13,907 bases of DNA from an uncultured Clostridia bacterium (GTDB taxonomy: Bacteria > Bacillota > Clostridia > Oscillospirales > CAG-272). Positions 12,537 through 13,907 of the stretch are shown piece after piece. The stretch lies in contig CANQXN010000031.1 of assembly GCA_947627815.1 (NCBI GenBank), positions 1 through 13,907 on the forward strand. Reading direction: 5' to 3'. The first letter of the stretch is position 1. Each line of letters opens with the position of its first letter. The translations under genes and the position numbers were made by a program. The notes below the pieces were generated by a model. It ran no database searches. It was not told the DNA's origin and was given only the letters and a program-made list of their open reading frames with translations.

Positions 12537-13415
12537 TTAGCGGGCGGACAGGATTTTCCCGCCCGATACGCTTTCTTCATACTGCGCCCGGCGGTAAGCC
12601 GAAGGCGTGCAGTTTTTGTATTTTTTAAAAATGCGGTTGAAATAGGATACCGAGGAAAAGCCGACATCATACGCGACCGATAAAATGCTTTCCTCGCGCC
12701 CGAGTAGGAGCTTTTCGCTTTTGCAGACTCTCACAAAATTGAGATAATCGATGAAGCTGGAGCCGCTGGCGCGTTTGAAAAGGCGGCAGAAGTAGGAGGG
12801 ATTCAGATTCTGCACGGCGGAAATGCCGGAGAGCGTGATGTTCTCGGCGTAATGCTGATCGACATATTCGAGGGCAGGCAGAATTTTTTCAATATCGGCA
12901 GAAGAACTCCCGTCCGGCGCCGAAAGCGCGCCCGCCCGACAGAGTTCCGCTACCATGGCATAGACAAGTCCCCTGACCGAGAGCGCCCAAGCGTCGCGCT
13001 TTTCGCGCGATTCGGCCAGCGCCTGTTCCATGGCGGCGGCAATTTTTTCGTTGTGCAAAAGGCAAAAGGGCATCACGGTGTTCTGCACAAAGCGATTGAA
13101 GTATTTGCCGGCGCCTTTGCCCTCCTCCATATATTTTTCGAGCCGGAACTGCAACAGGATATAGGCGCAGGGGCTGCCTGTGAGATAGGTGGCGTGAGGA
13201 ATGCGCGCCGAACAGAAAATCGTGTCTCCCGCTGCCGCGACCTGCTTTTTGTCGTCCACGGTAAAGGCGAGGCGCCCTTTCGTCACGGTGATCAACTCGA
13301 TTTCATCGTGATAGTGGGCGGGGCAGAGCAACCCCGGCCGGTCGCTGTCATCTTGCAGACAGTCGATCCGCACGCTTGCCAGCGGCACATTGATTTGCAC
13401 AAGCTCGTTATTCAC
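12537..13415 (-). CDS. AraC/XylS-family transcriptional regulator with N-terminal cupin domain
   Basis: This 292-residue DNA-binding regulator has a cupin-like ligand-sensing part at about residues 25-110 (AHYHDEIELITVTKG, with H34, H36 and E40). The C-terminal AraC domain, about 190-285, has two helix-turn-helix motifs: NLNPSYFCRLFKRASGSSF, then SILSVAYDVGFSSVSYFNRI, ending in the conserved KKYKNCTPSAYR. The start is taken as the GTG at 13415, which has GGAGG five bases upstream. An upstream GTG at 13427 would place that GGAGG inside the coding sequence, so it is rejected. The gene is divergent from the Gfo/Idh/MocA oxidoreductase gene at 13579, a usual arrangement for AraC regulators of sugar or polyol use, and is probably its regulator (inference). 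The tandem-ACT gene lies downstream in the same direction. Confidence 0.92.
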   Translation of the reverse strand: MNNELVQINVPLASVRIDCLQDDSDRPGLLCPAHYHDEIELITVTKGRLAFTVDDKKQVAAAGDTIFCSARIPHATYLTGSPCAYILLQFRLEKYMEEGKGAGKYFNRFVQNTVMPFCLLHNEKIAAAMEQALAESREKRDAWALSVRGLVYAMVAELCRAGALSAPDGSSSADIEKILPALEYVDQHYAENITLSGISAVQNLNPSYFCRLFKRASGSSFIDYLNFVRVCKSEKLLLGREESILSVAYDVGFSSVSYFNRIFKKYKNCTPSAYRRAQYEESVSGGKILSAR

Positions 13416-13473
13416 CGATTCCTCCACAGGCTCTCAAAAGTCAAAATTGTACAACAAGACGCTAAAATCCGTA

Positions 13474-13502
13474 TAGAAAAAACCAAAACACTATTGTATA
13501 AT
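13474..13502 (+). promoter_or_regulatory. Sigma-A-like promoter for the oxidoreductase gene
   Basis: TAGAAA (13474-13479), a 17-nt spacer and a perfect TATAAT (13497-13502) point to the right, with a start near 13509, about 70 nt before the ATG at 13579. The weak -35 is what one expects of an activator-dependent promoter. Confidence 0.6.
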
Positions 13503-13520
13503 CAAGATGGTATGATTATA
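13497..13520. promoter_or_regulatory. Inverted repeat spanning two opposed -10 elements, possible operator
   Basis: TATAATC (13497-13503) and GATTATA (13514-13520) form a perfect 7-bp inverted repeat with a 10-nt spacer. Each arm contains the -10 of one of the two opposed promoters, so the symmetry is partly explained by TATAAT itself. The two arms could also be a regulator site. Confidence 0.4.
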
Positions 13521-13543
13521 TCACAAAGTGGGTTCTTTGTCAA
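13515..13543 (-). promoter_or_regulatory. Consensus sigma-A promoter for the araC-ACT unit
   Basis: On the minus strand TTGACA (13543-13538) and TATAAT (13520-13515) are perfect, with a 17-nt spacer. Transcription would start near 13508 and leave a leader of about 90 nt before the GTG at 13415. Confidence 0.85.
13523..13540. promoter_or_regulatory. Inverted repeat overlapping the araC promoter
   Basis: ACAAAG (13523-13528) and CTTTGT (13535-13540) form a 6-bp inverted repeat with a 6-nt spacer. It lies between the -35 and -10 of the minus-strand promoter and downstream of the plus-strand start, a position suited to repression of the regulator gene. It is short and could be chance. Confidence 0.3.
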
Positions 13544-13578
13544 GATTCCCCACGATTTCTTGAAAAAGGAGTTTTATC

Positions 13579-13907
13579 ATGGAAAAAAAGGAAATGAGCA
13601 AACTGCTGGACGCCTTCAAAGAGGATCAGACGGTTGAGAAAATCGACAACAGCAAAAAACTGAAAGTGGGCATTATCGGGTGCGGCTGGATTGCCGGCGC
13701 GCACATTTCGGAATACAAGCAGATGGAAGATGTGGAAATTGTGGCGGGCGCCGATCTTGTCCCCGGCAAGGCGGAAGCCTTTTTCCGCGACAACGGCGTG
13801 GAAGGGGTGCGCTGCTATCCCAGCCACAAGGAAATGCTCGACAACGAAGAACTCGACGCCGTGAGCATCTGCACCTATAACCGCACTCATGCGGAGTGCG
13901 CCATTTA
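13579..13907 (+). CDS. Gfo/Idh/MocA-family NAD(P)-dependent oxidoreductase, cut by window edge
   Basis: Only the first 109 codons are in the window. The family acts on sugars, inositols and related polyols using NAD(P). After an N-terminal extension of about 27 residues comes the Rossmann dinucleotide motif VGIIGCGWIAGAHI (from residue 30), followed by VEIVAGADLVPGKAEAF, LDNEELDAVSICTYNRTHAE, the usual strand and NAD-contact region. The ATG at 13579 has AAAAAGGAG 7 nt upstream. It is divergent from the AraC-family regulator gene and has its own promoter, so its substrate probably induces or is sensed by that regulator. The substrate cannot be told from the visible part. Confidence 0.9.
   Translation, partial: MEKKEMSKLLDAFKEDQTVEKIDNSKKLKVGIIGCGWIAGAHISEYKQMEDVEIVAGADLVPGKAEAFFRDNGVEGVRCYPSHKEMLDNEELDAVSICTYNRTHAECAI

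Noticed and set aside
13416..13427. Upstream GTG start for the AraC regulator
   Set aside because: The GGAGG that would serve as ribosome site lies inside this extension, so the GTG at 13415 is favoured.
12852..13637. Plus-strand open frame of 261 codons opposite the AraC gene
   Set aside because: It is antisense to a well-supported regulator, runs through the promoter region, and has no recognisable domain.
1..13907. CRISPR arrays, tRNA, rRNA, insertion sequences, phage or defence genes
   Set aside because: I looked for regular direct repeats, tRNA-like arms and transposase or nuclease motifs and saw none.

Overview
The window looks like chromosome of a GC-rich, endospore-forming member of the Clostridia, probably an uncultured gut lineage (inference). 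The spore evidence is an alpha/beta-type small acid-soluble spore protein and a YtvI-type sporulation permease. The clostridial evidence is the cmk / IspH-S1 fusion block and an NfnAB pair typical of anaerobes. Promoters are mostly close to the sigma-A consensus, and ribosome binding sites are of the AGGAGG type.

Layout. (1) 1-1043, minus strand: the start and most of ytvI, running off the left edge, with a sigma-E-like promoter behind it. (2) 1243-5420, plus strand: a consensus sigma-A promoter drives a likely three-gene operon: a BaiN/HI0933-family flavoprotein, cytidylate kinase (cmk), and a fused IspH (last step of the MEP isoprenoid pathway) / ribosomal protein S1. (3) 5507-8680, plus strand: a single-gene unit with its own promoter, a hairpin-bearing leader and a strong terminator. 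It encodes a 986-residue exported, membrane-anchored surface protein with a beta-helix-like N-terminus, a series of seven beta modules, a coiled-coil stalk and a C-terminal transmembrane anchor. (4) 8681-9632: mostly non-coding, with a ~100-nt sequence that can fold into a three-way junction, the spore protein gene on the minus strand, and the nfnA promoter. (5) 9633-11989, plus strand: nfnA and nfnB, the two subunits of the NADH-dependent ferredoxin:NADP+ oxidoreductase, ending in a bidirectional terminator shared with the converging genes. (6) 12076-13415, minus strand: a tandem-ACT protein gene downstream of an AraC-family regulator gene, probably co-transcribed. (7) 13579 to the right edge, plus strand: the start of a Gfo/Idh/MocA-family oxidoreductase, divergent from the AraC gene. 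The gap between these two holds two overlapping opposed promoters and inverted repeats.

The genes are mainly housekeeping (nucleotide, isoprenoid, translation and redox metabolism) and sporulation, plus one large surface protein of unknown role and one regulator-enzyme pair at the right edge. I see no CRISPR array, tRNA, rRNA, insertion sequence, phage gene or recognisable defence system. The items most worth checking are the surface protein, the folded intergenic element, the overlapping promoters, and the internal translation start inside the IspH-S1 fusion.
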